From positions 1 through 56,332 of the forward strand of contig NZ_SMKR01000023.1 of the NCBI RefSeq assembly GCF_004348725.1: 56,332 bases of DNA, read 5' to 3'. The stretch's first letter is position 1. Each line of letters opens with the position of its first letter. The notes under the pieces were generated by a model. The model was not told the origin of the DNA and ran no database searches. It was given only the letters and a program-made list of their open reading frames with translations. The position numbers were made by a program, and so were the translations under genes. This DNA comes from Kribbella turkmenica (GTDB lineage: Bacteria; Actinomycetota; Actinomycetes; Propionibacteriales; Kribbellaceae). Shown here piece after piece: positions 53,577-56,332 of the stretch.

Positions 53577-55507
53577 TACTTCTTGGCCTTCTCCGGGGCG
53601 TCGGACGTCCGCAGCGCGGCGATGAAGGCCTCCTGCGGGACCTCGACCCGGCCGACCATCTTCATCCGCTTCTTGCCTTCCTTCTGCTTTTCCAGCAGCT
53701 TGCGCTTCCGGGTGATGTCACCGCCGTAGCACTTGGCCAGTACGTCCTTGCGGATCGCCCGGATCGACTCGCGGGCGATGATCCGGGATCCGATCGCCGC
53801 CTGGATCGGCACCTCGAACTGCTGCCTGGGAATCAGTTCCTTCAGCTTGCCGGCCAGCGCGACGCCGTACGAGTACGCGTTGTCGCGGTGCACGATCGCC
53901 GAGAACGCGTCCACGGTCTCGCCCTGCAGCAGGATGTCCACCTTGACCAGCTGCGCGGCCTGCTCACCGGTCGGTTCGTAGTCGAGCGAGGCGTAGCCCT
54001 TGGTCTTGGACTTCAGCTGGTCGAAGAAGTCGAAGACGATCTCGGCGAGCGGCAGGGTGTACCGGAGCTCGACCCGGTCCTCGGACAGGTACTCCATCCC
54101 CTGCAGATTGCCGCGCTTGGCCTGGCACAGCTCCATGATCACGCCGATGAAGTCCTTCGGGCTCAGGATCGTCGCCTTCACCACCGGCTCGTAGATGTCG
54201 GCGATCTTGCCCTCGGGGAACTCGCTCGGGTTGGTGACGACGTGCTCCTTGCCGTCTTCCATCTCGACCCGGTAGACCACGTTCGGGGCGGTCGAGATCA
54301 GGTCCAGGTCGAACTCGCGCTCGAGCCGCTCCCGGACGATCTCCATGTGCAGCAGGCCCAGGAACCCGCAGCGGAACCCGAACCCGAGCGCGCCCGAAGT
54401 CTCCGGCTCGTACTGCAGCGCGGCGTCGTTCAGCTGCAGTCTCTCCAAGGCGTCACGCAGCGTCGGGTAGTCGTCACCATCGATGGGGAACAGGCCGGAG
54501 TACACCATCGGCTGGGGATGCTTGTAGCCGCCGAGCGGCTCCGTCGCGCCGCGGACAGCCGCGGTCACGGTGTCACCGACCCGGGACTGGCGGACGTCCT
54601 TCACCCCGGTGATCAGGTAGCCGACCTCGCCGACACCGATGCTGGGCGACTTCATCGGCTCCGGGGAGATCACGCCGACCTCGAGCATCTCGTGCACCGC
54701 GCCGGTCGACATCATCTTGATCCGGTCCCGATGGGTCAGCTCGCCGTCGACCACCCGGACGTAGGTGACCACGCCGCGGTAGGTGTCGTAGACCGAGTCG
54801 AAGATCAGCGCCCGCGGCGGAGCGTCCTTCACGCCCTTCGGCGGCTCGACCTGGGCGACGATCTCGCTCAGCAGGTCCTCGACGCCCTCGCCGGTCTTCG
54901 CCGACACCCTCAGCACGTCGGACGGGTCGCAGCCGATGATGTGGGCGAGTTCGGCGGCGTACTTCTCCGGCTGGGCGCTGGGCAGGTCGATCTTGTTCAG
55001 CACCGGGATGATGTGCAGGTCGGCGTTCAGCGCGAGGTACAGGTTCGCCAGCGTCTGCGCCTCGATCCCCTGGGCCGCGTCGACCAGCAGCACCGCGCCC
55101 TCGCACGCCTCGAGCGACCGCGACACCTCGTAGGTGAAGTCGACGTGACCCGGCGTGTCGATCATGTTCAGGATGTACGTCGTCCCGTCCGCGGCGAGCA
55201 GGCCGCCCGGGGTGTCGGGCTTCGGCGCGAACGGCAGCCGGACCGCCTGCGACTTGATCGTGATGCCGCGTTCCCGCTCGATGTCCATCCGGTCCAGGTA
55301 CTGCGCCCGCATCGAACGGTCGTCGACCACCCCGGTGATCTGCAGCATCCGGTCGGCCAGCGTCGACTTGCCGTGGTCGATGTGGGCGATGATGCAGAAG
55401 TTCCGGATCAGCGACGGGTCGGTGCGACCCGGCTGCGGCACGGTCGTGGGGCCTACGGGCACGGAGGGGATCCAGTTCGTCTCGGGTGGCACTCGATAAC
55501 CGGTCAA
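53576..55507 (-). CDS. lepA: translation elongation factor 4 (LepA)
   Basis: The product of up to 643 residues is EF4. It has G1 [13 protein letters not shown] (about residues 41-53), G2/G3 [10 protein letters not shown] and [15 protein letters not shown]4 NKIDLPSA and the LepA-specific C-terminal domain ([30 protein letters not shown]). EF4 is a ribosomal GTPase that back-translocates or helps assembly under stress. The true start is uncertain: a TTG at 55507, a GTG at 55492 or a GTG at 55459 (giving [10 protein letters not shown]) are all possible, none with a good ribosome-binding site. hemW, its usual downstream partner, is 42 kb away. Confidence 0.95.
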   Translation of the reverse strand: MTGYRVPPETNWIPSVPVGPTTVPQPGRTDPSLIRNFCIIAHIDHGKSTLADRMLQITGVVDDRSMRAQYLDRMDIERERGITIKSQAVRLPFAPKPDTPGGLLAADGTTYILNMIDTPGHVDFTYEVSRSLEACEGAVLLVDAAQGIEAQTLANLYLALNADLHIIPVLNKIDLPSAQPEKYAAELAHIIGCDPSDVLRVSAKTGEGVEDLLSEIVAQVEPPKGVKDAPPRALIFDSVYDTYRGVVTYVRVVDGELTHRDRIKMMSTGAVHEMLEVGVISPEPMKSPSIGVGEVGYLITGVKDVRQSRVGDTVTAAVRGATEPLGGYKHPQPMVYSGLFPIDGDDYPTLRDALERLQLNDAALQYEPETSGALGFGFRCGFLGLLHMEIVRERLEREFDLDLISTAPNVVYRVEMEDGKEHVVTNPSEFPEGKIADIYEPVVKATILSPKDFIGVIMELCQAKRGNLQGMEYLSEDRVELRYTLPLAEIVFDFFDQLKSKTKGYASLDYEPTGEQAAQLVKVDILLQGETVDAFSAIVHRDNAYSYGVALAGKLKELIPRQQFEVPIQAAIGSRIIARESIRAIRKDVLAKCYGGDITRKRKLLEKQKEGKKRMKMVGRVEVPQEAFIAALRTSDAPEKAKK

Positions 55508-55579
55508 TCATCCCATGCGACCCCAACGGATCAGAAAATCACCGGCGGTCACGGCTCGGAGCGCCTACCGTGGGGTCGC

Positions 55580-56332
55580 ATGGCACACGCTGCTGGGGTC
55601 CGGTTGCCCTTCGAGAAGCTGCCCGCGCCGGCGCGGGCCTGGGTGGACCGCGCGCTCGGATCGGCGGTGATCTCGGCCGCGACCCAGCAGGGCGGCTTCT
55701 CCCCCGGCGTCGCCGCCCGCCTGGTCACCGCCTCCGGCCGCCGCGCCTTCGTCAAGGCCGTCGGTCCGTCGCTCAACCCGAAGACCCCGGAGCTGTTCCG
55801 CCAGGAGATCACCGCCGTCCTGGCCATCGGCCCGCTGCCGACCGCACCGGCGCTGTACGACGTGTACGACGACGGCGACTGGGTCGGGCTGCTGTTCGAG
55901 GACATCGAGGGCAGACTGCCGGCCCACCCGTGGGAGCAGTACGACGCCGATCGTGTCCTGGACGCGGTGGCCGAGCTGACCGACGCCCTCGACCCGTCAC
56001 CATGGCCGGACGCACCGGTCGCCGCCGTACGGAGCGCCGAGTTCCTGAGCCGGTGGGACAACGTGATCGCTGACGGTCTCGACGTACCCGCCTGGGCGGC
56101 TGGACGGGAGGCGGAGCTGGCTGAGCTGGCCCGGACCGGGCTGCGGGAGCTGGCGCAGGGCAAGGCACTCGCGCACTGGGACCTGCGGTCCGACAACATC
56201 ATCCTGACCAACGACCGCGTGGTCTTCATCGACTGGGCGCACCCGGCGCTCGCGCCCCGCTGGGCCGACACCGTCATCCTGCACGCGGACATGCGCGAGG
56301 CGGTCACGCTGCCGAAGCTGCCGGACGACGTG
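55580..56332 (+). CDS. aminoglycoside phosphotransferase-family protein, partial
   Basis: The frame opens at ATG 55580 (MAHAAGVRLPFEKLPAPARA) and runs off the right end of the window after 251 codons. It shows an APH/choline-kinase fold: QQGGFSPGVAARLVTASGRR (nucleotide-binding loop), FVKAVGP with the ATP-binding Lys, LLFEDIEG, the catalytic loop LAHWDLRSDNIILTNDRVVF and the metal-binding IDWAHP. The substrate is unknown. It is divergent from lepA, with 72 nt between the starts. The missing C-terminus is only a window effect. Confidence 0.8.
   Translation, partial: MAHAAGVRLPFEKLPAPARAWVDRALGSAVISAATQQGGFSPGVAARLVTASGRRAFVKAVGPSLNPKTPELFRQEITAVLAIGPLPTAPALYDVYDDGDWVGLLFEDIEGRLPAHPWEQYDADRVLDAVAELTDALDPSPWPDAPVAAVRSAEFLSRWDNVIADGLDVPAWAAGREAELAELARTGLRELAQGKALAHWDLRSDNIILTNDRVVFIDWAHPALAPRWADTVILHADMREAVTLPKLPDDV

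Overview
The window is very GC-rich DNA with strongly GC-biased third codon positions, frequent GTG starts and ATGA/GTGA stop-start overlaps. The gene content fits a soil actinobacterium: DUF3097, HemW and LepA, an AfsR/SARP regulator, RecBCD, DUF4153, DUF4118, paired Gfo/Idh/MocA proteins and LacI/IclR-controlled sugar genes. A Propionibacteriales genus such as Kribbella is a reasonable guess, but that is inference. No rRNA, tRNA, CRISPR array, transposase or phage gene was recognised. The left edge cuts nothing recognisable; the right edge cuts a phosphotransferase-like gene.

Layout. 0-5 kb: DUF3097 protein, a membrane-anchored patatin-like phospholipase (convergent with it), then a lipoprotein and a polytopic membrane protein. 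5-10.5 kb: a sugar-binding lipoprotein with its LacI regulator, then a secreted family-8 polysaccharide lyase with its own LacI-type operator. 10.4-15.9 kb: HemW, a Nudix hydrolase, and a three-gene ABC-2 exporter operon divergent from a WYL regulator. 15.9-17.8 kb: an apparently decaying HxlR + SnoaL-like pair, a methyltransferase and a SelW-like protein. 17.8-25.4 kb: two Gfo/Idh/MocA oxidoreductases behind a LacI-type operator, an unusual membrane-anchored Nudix-like protein, a tandem repeat, and a two-component system whose kinase is fused in frame to a DUF4153 membrane domain. 25.7-34 kb: a tightly coupled recC-recB-recD operon. 34-41.6 kb: a DUF4118 sensor-like protein, a DHA2 exporter, a long-chain acyl-CoA synthetase and an AfsR/SARP regulator. 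41.7-50 kb: asd, then a uronate-type catabolic island. In that island an ABC importer, an enolase-superfamily enzyme and a 4-OT tautomerase are divergent from kduI-kduD-IclR. 50-56.3 kb: a UDP-glucuronate decarboxylase-like epimerase, a shortened MFS protein, a MOSC protein, an APH(6)-like kinase, lepA and a partial APH-like gene.

How the genes may work together. The PL8 lyase would release unsaturated uronic oligosaccharides, and KduI/KduD act on the ketouronate made from such products. No unsaturated glucuronyl hydrolase, KDG kinase or aldolase is present here, so the pathway must be completed elsewhere.

Most unusual signals. (1) A 55-nt element present twice, 52 kb apart, with compensatory changes in two overlapping inverted repeats. 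(2) The kinase-DUF4153 fusion with a well-placed internal ribosome-binding site. (3) An HxlR gene in which TGA replaces an expected tryptophan codon, beside a frameshifted SnoaL-like gene. (4) A REP-like tandem repeat with a third dispersed copy. (5) Regulatory dyads or direct repeats upstream of the kdu, PL8, SBP, oxidoreductase and SARP genes.
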